From assembly GCA_013400975.1 (NCBI GenBank), contig WBMZ01012781.1, positions 124,001 through 188,000 of the forward strand: DNA of 64,000 nt. The letters are read 5' to 3'. This DNA comes from Atrichornis clamosus. Its lineage: Eukaryota > Chordata > Aves > Passeriformes > Menuridae. The position numbers were made by a program, and so were the translations under genes. Positions 14,806 through 25,045 of this stretch are shown here, piece after piece. The notes beneath the pieces are model-generated. The model was given only the letters and a program-made list of their open reading frames with translations. It made no database searches and was not told the origin of the DNA. Positions within the stretch are counted from its first letter, which is position 1, and each line of letters begins with the position of its first letter.

Positions 14806-16302
14806 GTCTTTGAACCCAACCTTTTCCGCTGTCAGCCTGGGCCAGAAGGATTTCACACTACAAAGAAACAGAGGAAATGAATGTAAATAGTCTGTATAAC
14901 AGCAAAGGAAACTGACACACAAAAGCCAGTAACTGATTAAAATACATTATTTTCTCACAGGATCTCCTAATTATCTCAGTGATACCATTCTCATCTATCT
15001 TGGCAATTTGATGGTCTCCTGGCACATAAAAAATGAGCAGAATTTTAATACTCTCTCCACCTGGGGAAGTTCATCTAAGAGAAACTCTCCCTTTTTCACT
15101 TCCAGCTCTGTCAATGGGATTTCCCTCTGAAGACTGCTTATGGCTTTCAGGATCTGTTTCAGGGTGTCTAAGGTAGAAATGACTCCATGCATGCACCAAT
15201 CAAAACAGCCAACTTAATTAAAAAATGAGATCACTTGCAAATCCTTCAGCTTCACTTTGCAGCAAAGACAGTAACATACTGCCAACAGATAAACAGTCCA
15301 TACCATCCATGCTGCCCACAGCATAAAACATGTTCTCTTGGGACAACATTTCCAGTGCTGTGATGGAATGAACATTTTACAACTCTGGTGTTGAATTGCA
15401 AAATAACATGTCTAGAGTCCAGTTTTCAGTGTGAGTACTTACTGCGAGCAATCAGATCTCCACCATATGGGGCTCATTTTAAGTACTAACTTAAATCAAT
15501 TCAAGAATTTCAGAATAACAAAGGGAAAAACAACCCAATATGCTTTTTTTCTAATGTTAGCCTGGCTCACCAGCCTATCTCGCAGGCAATTCAGTGTGGA
15601 CTCTAAGGGTTAATTTCATGTGCATCCTGGATCTCCTTCTGGGACAGAATAAACACAGGCAGTCCAGCGCTTTCACTGCATTCAGCAAAGTGGCAGATGC
15701 CTTTTTAAAAAACACCATTGGAAATTTGGCCTCAAAAACATAGATGTAACACAATCTTTGAAATTTCTAAAAATTTAACTTGTGAGCAAGGTTTTAAAGC
15801 ATGTACCTAATCATGCTGAATGCAAATTAACACGTCCAATTTAGAGCACAGACACTTTGTTCGTCACTAGGTCATGTTGATGCATAACATCTCTTATGAC
15901 CTGATCAACAACTTCAATAGACAGCACTTGATTTCAGTGGGCCAAATGTCCCTAGTTGTACGTAAGTATAAACAAGCATTCTATGGATTGTTTAAGCAGA
16001 AGAATGCTTACATGGGGAAAGCTTCCTTTCATAGTCCTGAGGACACTGGTACAAAAGAAAGAAAAAAGGTGATTTTGTCTACTGGTGATGAAGAATTGTA
16101 GCTATTGTATATCCCTACTGTTGTGGCTCTCAAAATTAGCTAATTAAGACATACTTCGCCAGAAGAAAATATTTGTAAAGTCAGCGTGTCCCTAACAAGA
16201 AGATATGTTGTCTACAAAGCTTCACAAGAGAAATTCCCAACATTCTTCACATATATTCAAATTACTTCCCTAATTAATATTAGGAATTGGAGCTTTAGAG
16301 AC
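14806..16302. other. Intergenic DNA upstream of NPVF
   Basis: No coding exon was recognised. The last few hundred bases presumably hold distal control elements of NPVF, but I see no motif here that I would defend apart from those listed for the proximal promoter. Confidence 0.5.
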
Positions 16303-16310
16303 TGACATCA
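16270..16310 (+). promoter_or_regulatory. NPVF: Proximal NPVF promoter motifs (homeobox-like TAATTAAT, CRE-like TGACATCA)
   Basis: Just upstream of the TATA box are TAATTAAT, a classic homeodomain or LIM-homeodomain core, an inverted CCAAT (ATTGG), and TGACATCA at 16303-16310, which differs by one base from the consensus cAMP response element TGACGTCA. Spacing of roughly 35-70 bp from the TATA box suits proximal activator sites. That they work is inference. Confidence 0.4.
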
Positions 16311-16341
16311 TAGTGAAAAAAATTTCTTTGTTTTCTGATTC

Positions 16342-16349
16342 TATAAAAA
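16342..16349 (+). promoter_or_regulatory. NPVF: TATA box of NPVF
   Basis: TATAAAAA sits 67 bp before the NPVF start codon. A transcription start about 30 bp downstream would give a 5' untranslated region of roughly 40-45 nt, normal for a small neuropeptide gene. No other TATA-like element of this quality lies between the upstream CR1 and the gene. Confidence 0.8.
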
Positions 16350-16415
16350 GATGGCAGTTTTCTTTTCTGTACAGATTCTGAGCTGAGCTGTCAAAGTAAG
16401 CTTAACTTGAGAATT

Positions 16416-16556
16416 ATGAAAGTCATTTCAACCAAGAAGTTTATTCTGTTTGCTTTAGCTACAGTGGTCTTCCTAACATCAAATAGCATGTGCCTAAATG
16501 AACTAATGAAGTCCAGACTGCAGAGCAGAGAAGACAATGATGAAAAATATGATGAG
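16416..16556 (+). CDS. NPVF: NPVF (GnIH precursor) coding exon 1: signal peptide
   Basis: Encodes the first 47 residues, starting MKVISTKKFILFALATVVFL. Lys-rich residues 2-8 precede a hydrophobic core at residues 9-22, giving a secretory signal peptide that probably ends near Cys26. The exon ends in the acidic run NDEKYDE followed by a consensus donor (GAG|gtaaga) in phase 0. The start is fixed by being the first ATG after the TATA box and directly before the signal peptide. NPVF precursors in birds are made in the hypothalamic paraventricular nucleus, and their peptides act on the receptor NPFFR1 (GPR147) to lower gonadotropin release. The exon is too short to stand out as a long open frame. 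Confidence 0.95.
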
Positions 16557-18258
16557 GTAAGATCTGTATTAGTGTGACATTATTTGGGGGAACTGTAGAT
16601 CAGATCCTGAGCACATTGGATGTTTTGGCACAGGCTCTCCTAACCTCATTGCACAGCATTCAGCATCACAGAACTAGCAGTAAGAAAAAAGCTTGTTGAA
16701 AGAATTTTCAGGAAATTCATTTGCTTAGACACACATATTGTGTAAATCAACTCATGTTTCAATTTTCTGGCAATACAGCTTTGTGATTAGGCTGAGGCTT
16801 TTTCTGAAATGTCTCTTACTTACACAGTGGGGCCTCAATATTCATTTCTGTCAGGCATTTTATGCACATAATATAATAGATAGATTATTAATCCAAAATT
16901 AATAAAGGCATGCTTGTAATACCCAAAGAATAATGATAAGCAGAGAACATTTTAAATTTAATATAGTTAATGGTCTTAAAATTTTACTCTGGAAATTGAC
17001 TATAAAAATTTCTTTGCAGGGTTGCACATTTATTATGTCTCAATAGATGCCAAGTGAAATTTGCACACTTCATCCGTATTATTTTTCATGTCTGCCCTGC
17101 AAATACTCCCCAGGAAATGGGAGCCAACCTCTCTTTTTGACTTATCATCACTGGTATATAAAACATCCTTCTAACCAAAATATAATTTCAATTATGCTAG
17201 TGAAATCCTCTGGTCTTCAGCACACTGTCTTTTATATACTTCCAGAAGGGGTGTGCAGGTGCAATCAAAGGGATAGTTTATTTAATGTTTTAATCACGAA
17301 GTATGAACTAGAATGGCTCATTCCCCATCTCTGCCAGTAACTGGAGAAGCTCACAGGAAAGTCACCAAATAGGGACAAGGAACTGAAATTAGGATTAGAA
17401 GCATTTGTGTCTTGACATTTAAACCTATATTTGTACATGTTTGCTATTAAGACTTGGAAACTTATTTTTGTCACAAAAGTAAGTGATTTTCAATATATCC
17501 AAGGGAAAACACTGTTCTATAAGAAGGGTCATACTAATATAGCGATTTTTCAGGCAATAGCTGCCCTTTACATTATGAGACAGGTAATATACTAAGCTCA
17601 GTTCTTCATTGTAGGCCAGCATAGTCACAGAAAGTATATTTTGTGCTGATTGCACAAAAATTAAGAGCCCAGGAGATCCCAATGCATCTTGTGTACTAGT
17701 GGAAGACTAAAGCCACTTAAAGCTCAGGACAACCTCTATGCTTAGGAAGAAACGAGCTACCTTCAGGTAGCTTGATCCATCCTCCTGTTCATCCAGACCC
17801 CATGAGTAAGAGTCTGGGTCCGTGTCAAGGCACTAAATATATTCAGCATCTTCCCCTCCAGACAACTTCATGTGGTGATATTTGCAAATGTGGACCTGAC
17901 TACAACTGCTGTCCACCCTTAACTGAAGGCACAGGTCCTGACACCTGTGCCCAGAAATATTTCCAACTGACACTATTTGAACTGAACCATTTGTAGATAC
18001 TGATATGGAGATGTGCTCTTTTGGTCAGAGTTCTGAAAAGGTAAGCACGACAGCGTCTGCGTATGAAGTAATCCATATGAAGGAGCTAACATTACAATGG
18101 AGTTGAGCAAATACAGCTAAAAAGCATTACGTGTTCAAAGAAATAAGGCTATTACCAGCACCCTTCTAAGGAGGTATGAAATTGAATACTTTGTGTCACT
18201 GGTAGCTGGAATAATGCCCTATAAAATGATAGTATCTATTTTAATTACTTTTCTTTAG
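16557..18258 (+). other. NPVF: NPVF intron 1
   Basis: A 1.7-kb intron bounded by gtaaga and a pyrimidine-rich acceptor (ttacttttctttag). No repeat or nested gene was recognised inside it. An open frame at 17047-17340 has no recognisable similarity and is treated as chance. Confidence 0.85.
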
Positions 18259-18631
18259 ATTAACGATAATATTTTGGAAGAAAAGAAGAGGAGTCTCAAT
18301 TTTGAAGAAATGGAAGACTGGGGATCAAAAAACATCATTAAAATGAACCCTTTTACAGTAAACAAGATGCCAAATTCGGTTGCTAATTTACCTCTTAGAT
18401 TTGGAAGAAATTATCCAGAAGAAAGAAGCATTAAACCATTTGCTAATTTGCCCCTGAGATTTGGAAGAGCTTTTGGAGACAACATACCAAATCATGCTCA
18501 AAAGGTATCACGCAGGCTTGGGAGATCTCCACTTGTTAAAGGTTCCAGTCAATCACTTCTAAATTTGCCACAGAGATTTGGGAAGTCGCTGGCTGTCAGT
18601 CTGCCTCAAGGCGTTCAGGAATCTGAACTAG
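18259..18631 (+). CDS. NPVF: NPVF (GnIH precursor) coding exon 2: three LPXRFamide peptides
   Basis: Main coding exon of the gonadotropin-inhibitory hormone precursor, entered in phase 0 (Ile-Asn-Asp). It encodes three peptides that end in LPLRF or LPQRF. Each is followed by Gly plus Arg or Lys, the amidation and cleavage signal: GnIH-RP-1 (18292-18402), GnIH (18427-18462) and GnIH-RP-2 (18526-18579). Between the last two lies a spacer ending VSRRLGR. Cleavage sites are KKR before RP-1, a single Arg (EER) before GnIH, and GR before RP-2. The exon probably ends at 18631 (CTAG|gtaata). If unspliced there, the frame runs on to a stop at 18664-18666, giving a 182-residue form. Together with exons 1 and 3 the precursor is 173 residues, the length I recall for quail and chicken GnIH precursors. 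Confidence 0.95.
18292..18402 (+). other. NPVF: GnIH-related peptide 1 (37 residues, C-terminally amidated)
   Basis: Starts Ser-Leu-Asn-Phe-Glu-Glu right after KKR and ends NSVANLPLRF, followed by Gly-Arg. The Gly donates the amide. The C-terminal LPLRF motif is the receptor-binding core of the RFamide family. Long N-terminal extensions on this first peptide are typical of birds. Confidence 0.9.
18427..18462 (+). other. NPVF: Gonadotropin-inhibitory hormone, SIKPFANLPLRF-amide
   Basis: Twelve residues between a single Arg and Gly-Arg. The length and SIKP...LPLRF frame match avian GnIH. Ala at position 6 is, from memory, the European starling form; quail has SAY and finches and sparrows FSN at positions 5-7. 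This is the best species clue in the window, but it is a single residue. Confidence 0.92.
18526..18579 (+). other. NPVF: GnIH-related peptide 2, 18 residues ending LPQRF-amide
   Basis: SPLVKGSSQSLLNLPQRF followed by Gly-Lys instead of Gly-Arg. It is the LPQRF member of the LPXRF group and corresponds to mammalian RFRP-3 by order in the precursor. It is preceded by RRLGR, so release needs cleavage after a lone Arg or at the RR a few residues upstream. Confidence 0.88.
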
Positions 18632-19494
18632 GTAATACTACACAAGTGTTCAAGCCATATATTTAAATACATATTAAATCATAGGTTAGCGACAGCCAAA
18701 CACGGCCAGAATTCCTTAAGGAATATTCCTAAGCATTTCAATATGAGTTCAGTTTGCCAAAAGAAAGATTGCAGCTCATCAAATCAAGAAGTTTCATCAA
18801 AAGAAGTAGCAGAGAATCTCTTTATATGAGAAGATGCCAAATAGCCAAATCTGAAAATGTTCGTATGACAGGATTAGGTTTGACGCTTTTTTAAATCAGG
18901 TTTCGTTTTGAGAAGTTATAGCTTGGTGAAAAGGATTCAGAATCGTTAAAATATCCCCTTTCAGCACTATAAAATGACAAACTTACCTAAAAATTACTCT
19001 TTCATTTTCTAAATGTATGCAAAATAGAGTTAAAAACCCACAAAATTCCAAGTTCAATAGCAGCATTTTGAAAAAGTTTTTTCTCATCCAAGCCCATTTT
19101 TTTTCAGATTGTCTTACTGAGACAATGTTTGAGATTTTGATTTTTCATTCCAATTTAACATGAAAAAAGTTTTTTGACATCTCAGAATTTTTTCAGGATG
19201 GGAAAACTATTTCCTGCCCATTACTAGGAACAATTTAAACCAGCTCTTCAGTAACAGCCCTTCTTATCATAACTGCTGCCTTACTGGAACTTCCCATTTG
19301 TCTTGTTACCAAGTTTCAGTTGGCTACCCCTGACCTCCATCTAACACATGCATGAAGTAGAAGTTCAGGCCAGGAAAGATAACTGATATATTAGAAGACA
19401 AGTTTCTTTCTTATTTAATTTGATTCCTTTCATTCCTTTCTCACTGTCTCACCTAATTATAACAGCTTTTGTTTTATTTGTCTTGTATTTTTAG
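18632..19494 (+). other. NPVF: NPVF intron 2 (predicted)
   Basis: Donor CTAG|gtaata and acceptor cttgtatttttag|GGATTT give an 863-bp intron in phase 1. A three-exon layout agrees with the human gene as I recall it. An unspliced version would use the stop at 18664, so transcript evidence is needed to decide. Confidence 0.65.
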
Positions 19495-19502
19495 GGATTT
19501 GA
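19495..19502 (+). CDS. NPVF: NPVF coding exon 3: last two residues and stop
   Basis: If intron 2 is removed, the split Gly codon is completed by GG, followed by ATT (Ile) and TGA at 19500-19502. The precursor then ends Glu-Leu-Gly-Ile at 173 residues. The rest of the exon is 3' untranslated sequence to the poly(A) signals. A terminal exon with only eight coding bases is unusual but consistent with the splice signals and expected length. Confidence 0.6.
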
Positions 19503-19900
19503 ACTCTAACAGTTATGTTAATACTGGAATGAAATTATGAAGACAGAATATGAAAGACTTGGAAAAGCTGCAGTGTGTTTTCCAAACTAAAGGTCATGAA
19601 AAGGAAATATATGTGAACTGAAATGCAAACTTGTCTCCTTGTTATGCATAAAGTATTTATTCTGTACAAACCCTTGACATATAAGGAAATGTTAATTGTA
19701 GTGATTGTTGCAGTAGTTTACTTCAGTAGCAGTGTAGTATAAATTCTGTTTTCTTCTGTGCCACTTATATCCTGTTGGTTGTACAACCTAATTTAAGAAC
19801 AATGGCTGTATAACTGAAAGCATTTTAAACAAAATTAAAAGCATAGTATGAATAAAGATGCATGGTTCAAATAAAAAGAAGCCTACGATGTGAATAACAA
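19503..19900 (+). terminator. NPVF: NPVF 3' UTR with poly(A) signals
   Basis: Two canonical AATAAA hexamers lie at 19851-19856 and 19870-19875, about 350 nt after the predicted stop. They are preceded by AT-rich untranslated sequence containing ATTTA-like elements. Cleavage is expected 10-30 nt after either hexamer. Confidence 0.75.
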
Positions 19901-22900
19901 TCAGAAGCAGGATTAAGACTGCTGATAGCTTTTGTGTCATATGCAGCTAAAGAAAATAAGTAAAATGTTGTGAAAACATTTTTCCAGTCTTTTATGGGTC
20001 ATCTTAGATATAAATCTGAAAGACAACTTGTCTCTCCGGTAGCTGGTTCCTACACCTCTTCTTCTGCTCACCAGCTAGTCCAGATTTAAATCGATATTAG
20101 AATCACACACCCAAATGGGTCCCTTCATCAGCAGCCATTTGATGCTCAGTCTATTCAATAGCTTGTAACCAGGCAATCTGCCTCTCCAATTCCCAGCCCT
20201 CAGACCTGCAGGTCCCTTTGACTCTTGGTCTATCTCCAGTTGCTAGCAGTCAGACCACTCACTCTGCTCGCCAGCTAGCCTGACTTGAGATTTGCTAGCA
20301 GATCATACACACACGTGTTCACAGTGTCCACGCACAGTCATGTAGGAAAACATTCCATTATTGAATTTCACAAGAAGATAAGACACACTGATGATCAGGC
20401 ACTGGGCATAGTCTGACTAAAATTACTGACAGCAGCTCCACGGCATGCGGCCAATCTCTTTTATCCCCCGCTTCTCCATTTTCCTGTGCTTGTTCTTCCC
20501 CCATCTATCTTGATCCCTCCCTTTGACTGTCTCTGGTGCTCTCCTAAACATCCCAAAACAAGTTTAGCACTTTCTCGTATCCCTTCAAACATCCCATAAT
20601 AAGTTTTATATGAGCCTACAACCCCTCCCAAATATCCCACTGTTTTGTTCTTTCCCCTGAGATCCATGATACCAGATACAGAGCTCTGGCTGAACCTCCT
20701 CAAGGCATTGAGGGGTTCCTTTTGGGTCCCATCAAGCAGCAATCTTAATTCTGCTCTTTGTTACTGTCTTGTTATCTCCTCTTCCTCAACGTTTGGGTAT
20801 CTGAGAGTTTAATTTATTACTTCTCCTGTCTCTTCTCTTAGTTTTTTGTGCTGAATAACCAGTAACCAGATATCCTTACATACCACATATCTTTAGAAGA
20901 AGCTGGGAAAAAATCCTATCAAATTGATCAGATAAATTCATACTTGGGAGAGAGGCTGAGTTGCCATTCCTCCACAAAGTTAATGAGGCTACTTGAAACA
21001 CAATGCTATGCAACCTGTGTCTGGTGAATTTAATTCGGTCCAAAGGAATCAGACTACAGTCCTGAGAATATCTATTCTCTCTACTCAGTCATACTTGAAA
21101 TAAAGAGATAGGAAAATCTAAACAGATAAAAAACAACGAGATTGCACCTTTTGAATGTAAGAGTCCCAAACCAATCTTTGCACTTCTCTCTGAGCCTCAG
21201 GAAACACTTTACCTAACAAGTGCTGGTGTAAGATCTGTTCTGCACTCTAAGTCTTGGGTACAGCAGCCAAGTCCCTGCTGAAGGACACTGGTCAACAAAT
21301 TGTGTGTGGGGAAAAAAACTCAGGCTATGAAGTAGAAGTCTTATCATCGCCTGTCACCAGAATGGGTGTCATTCTTTCTTTAGTCAGGAAAGCTGGGATC
21401 TTTAAGTGATTTACAGTCAAATGAAAAGCAGAAGGAAATGCCCTGAACTTTGAGTTGTGTTTCTGGTCCTGTAAACCTCACTGCATGTCATGTGAACCAA
21501 AAGCAAACAAGATTTGTGAGAATCCCTGAGCAGCAATAGAAGCTCCCTTTGTAAGGCACATATCACCTAGCAACAGGGAAAGGGTACACATCAATTGGCA
21601 TTAATGATGGCTGCTGTGGGAGGAAAGCAGAAGCCAAAACATTGGCCCACCAGCAGGTACAATTAAGTTGTCCTCTTATTGCAAGCTTCATAGCACGGAT
21701 ACAGGAGATGGCTATTGATTTATTTTCCCTCAGCAGAACAACAACTAGGTGAAAAGTACATAAAGTAGGAATTATGCTATGCTGTGCAAAATTTCTGTTT
21801 GGCTTGAGAGCATGTGAGCCAAGAAAACAATCACTGGATAGTGTGACAGGAGGAGAAGGGGCACAACAGACAACATACATTGCTCTAGCTATCACTCACT
21901 GGATTATTTATTATCCAGATACAGATATTATTTATGAATTGGGAAAAAGCAAGGAAAGGAATCAAGTAAATCAACTGACAGATTGTTGAGGCTTACTGGC
22001 ATGAATTCTTGTAGGGTTCAGAAGCTCCCAGCCCTCCTTGCCATACAAGTAATATTTATGCCTATTATTAAAGTCTCCATGCAAAAACACAAGGCTTGTT
22101 TTAGGTTCTGACTTAAGCTTATACAGAAGACAGCTGACAATCTACTGTTGAATTTATAAGTCCAAGGGCTCATCATGGAGTTGATTTCAATATGTCATTT
22201 GGACAGATTTAGTGGAACATAAAATGACACTTTTGGTTTACTCTCAGAAGCAGCCAGACTTGGGAATCTGGCCTTTGAAATCTGTCAGCCTTAGATTCCC
22301 TTCCACTGCTTTTCCAACTGCTTTTTGCATTTTCTTTAAAATAAAACAACTGGATTGTCCTTAGTCATCACAGACCATCAGAAATTTCCAAACTCCAAAC
22401 AAGACATTTTAAAATTTGTCCCAAGCTTAAGAGCACCCATTAGCAGGAATTGGAAATGCTTTCATTAGTGACACACACTAAAGTACATCTGGCACGGATG
22501 CATTGACAACCGTAGATATCTGATTTGCATTTGTGCTGCTCTCCTGATGACATAAAATGTAGAAGGGCCTCAGCCAGTGCCACTCAGATCTTTTGTAGAA
22601 CAGACTATGGATGAGAAAAACCTATGCTATTAGAAAAGAAGAGAGAGGCTTACAGTATACTTATGTGTATTTAATCTCAAGAATGATGGAGAGTGTAAAA
22701 TACATTTTTTCACCTTTTCATACCTATGCACATGTATCTTATGCAGCAATTAGCCAGAATGTCAGTCCTGTGGCCTTACTCAGAACTGTACCCAATTAAA
22801 ATTTTGGGGAAAACCAACAAAAAAAGGTTTCCCTTACAGTTGTCATTCAAATTATCCACTTAGAGCCCTAGAGTTAACTGGTGGAAGAAATATTCTAGAT

Positions 22901-23252
22901 TGGCTTTCAGAAAACTCTGACACCTTTGTAGGCTACCATTGTACTTGTAATATTTTTTTAAAAGTATATGGTTATAACATATTTCTAAAGCCAGAAGATA
23001 TTGAAGGCTATTCAAGTCCATTCCATTCTCTTATTAGTATCCTCCAACATGCTGACAGTGCATAAAATGAAAGGAAAAACAGGTTCTTTCCATTGTTTGC
23101 AGGTCTTAAAAAGGTGCCAGGTGCGTAAGACAGATATAGGTGAGAAAAACCTTGCACAGGAAAATTCATTTTGCTACATCCCAAATTTTCAGAGGCACCT
23201 AAGTACTGCTTTGTCTCACACAGCAACACCTCAGCAGATAATTATTTCTTTT
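19901..23252. other. Intergenic DNA, partly pyrimidine-rich, with a diverged repeated block
   Basis: No exon was recognised. From about 20030 to 20800 the + strand is rich in C and T with many short runs such as ATCCC and CTCC, unlike its surroundings. A block of about 70 bp (20040-20110) recurs imperfectly at 20239-20315, both centred on CTGCTC(A/G)CCAGCTAG. This looks like an old transposon or LTR fragment, but I could not name the family. Confidence 0.45.
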
Positions 23253-23340
23253 AAGGCCCTGCTTTCAACAGAAGGGTGGACCAGGTGATCTCCAGAGGAC
23301 CCTTTTAACCCAAACTATTTTTTTGGTGATTCTATTCTTG
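23253..23340 (+). mobile_element. CR1 LINE 3' tail (short fragment)
   Basis: Contains GAAGGGTGGACCAGGTGATC, CTCCAGAGGACCC and AACCCAAACTATT, then a degraded GTGATTCTATTCTTG end. This is the standard CR1 3' UTR on the sense strand, 5'-truncated to under 100 bp. Confidence 0.85.
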
Positions 23341-24554
23341 AAGCTTGAGAGTTGCAAGACTTAGAAAAGACTGTTATTTCACAAAGGAATCTTTATGTCC
23401 ATTTCCTTATATACCTTTATAATTTTGATCCCAAGTCCCTCACCAAACACATGTAGGTCACTTGCAACAGCAGAAGGTTTCTTAGTCAATAGCAGTAATG
23501 GTGCAGGCAGGTAGGAGCGATTAACAGTTCCCATTTTCTGGAACTTAGCTATTTCCCCGTATTTTGTCATATTTAGGACACTTGCTCTGGGTTTAAAGCC
23601 TTTGCACTTAATATATTTATCTCATCTCTGATGCTCATAGCAATTGACTTCTGGTGCATCTATCAATTACCATGCAGAATTATGTCCAGCACTTTCTCTC
23701 TTGCAACACATTGGAAATTATAGGTAAAAGGTGGACAACAAATAAAACCATAGAAGTCAGTTCATGGTTCAACAAACAGAGCTGAAAGCAAAGCTTGCAT
23801 CAGAAAATTCCCTCTTTAACTTCCCTCAGAATTTTAGTAATTTAGATGGACACAGAGGGTTGATTTTACACATAGAGCTAGAAATGGCCAACAACCGAAT
23901 AAGGAATATTTTCAGTCCTTTCAATTACAGCTTCACATTTTACCATATTGTGAAACATTCATTCTCCTTTCTCCTCACATATATTTGATACCTCAGACAC
24001 AGATACCTCAGATACCTCTGAAAGAAATGTTTAAATAATAGAAACAGGAGCTAAACTTCACATGCTGCGTACCATAGCACAAATGCACAGTGTAGCAATG
24101 TAATATGGAGGCTGTAGGGCACACCGAGTCATGTCGCTGTCTTTGCAAATACCACATTTGTGCATGTATGGGTAACAAGTGATAAATGAAGAGTAGTTCA
24201 AAACCAGAGGCAAATATTAGGAATACTCTAAATCGAAACTTTGCTTGGGTTTTGACCCTTCGTTCCTAAAGCCGCCCCACTTCACATAAAAGAAAACATT
24301 AAATTAGCTGGCATCACTGAGGTTCAAAGTACATCTTATATCTCTGAGGAGCTTTATACTAAATTTTTCAGTTGAAAACAGATTTACAATTTGTGGAGAC
24401 GTTTGTGCTGGGCTGATCCAGAGTGGACACAAGGTGCCTACCAAAGCCTCCATATCACTTACTTCTTCAGCTGGACAGATAAGAAAAATGTATAGCAAAA
24501 GGCCCATGGGTGAAGATAAGAAAAATCACTCCCAAATTCTGTACCTCCTCCTTT
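23341..24554. other. Gene-free intergenic DNA
   Basis: No gene or repeat family recognised, except a short three-copy GATACCTCA repeat near 23987-24020. Confidence 0.5.
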
Positions 24555-25045
24555 CCAGCAGTGCAGAGGATGGGGAATGGGGGTTGGGGTCAGTTAATCA
24601 CATGATGTCTCTGCCACTCCTACCCCCTCAGGGGGAGGACTTCTCACACTCTTCCTCTGCTCCACCATAGGGTCCCTCCCACGGGAGACACTCCTTCATG
24701 GACTTCTCCAGTACGAGTCCTTCCCATGGGCTGCAGATCTTCACAAACTGACACAGAGTGAGTCCCTTCCATGGGGTGCAGTCCTTCAGGAACAGACTGT
24801 CAAGTGTGGGTCCCCCATGGAGTCACAAGTCCTGACAGCAAACCTGCTTCAGCATAGGCTTCCCCCAGGGTCATAAACTCTCTCTGGCATCCACTGGCTC
24901 TGGTATGGGGTCCTCCAGGGCCTCAAGTGGATCTCTGCTCCCTCATTAACCTCCATGAGCTGCAGGAGCACACCCTGCCTCACCAGTCTGCACCACAGGT
25001 TGCACGGGAATCTCTGCTCCAGAACCTGGAGCACTTCCTATTTGG
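24555..25045. repeat. Endogenous-retrovirus-like element with about 45-51 bp tandem repeats
   Basis: Imperfect units begin near 24670, 24715, 24760, 24808, 24856 and 24907, with two more diverged copies following. Each carries GGGTCC.TCCCATGGG, then CTGCAG or similar, then CTTCA..AACTG. Read on the minus strand, each unit gives a 15-16 residue pattern (T/V)-L-x3-F/M-x-K-x-C-x-P-W-(E/K)-G, which recurs in avian endogenous retrovirus internal regions. The flank at 24555-24669 fits the same family. It is old, broken by stops and frame changes, with no LTR pair seen. The family name is from memory and uncertain; the tandem structure is directly visible. Confidence 0.65.

Noticed and set aside
17047..17340. 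97-codon open frame within NPVF intron 1
   Set aside because: No similarity or splice context; intronic chance frame.
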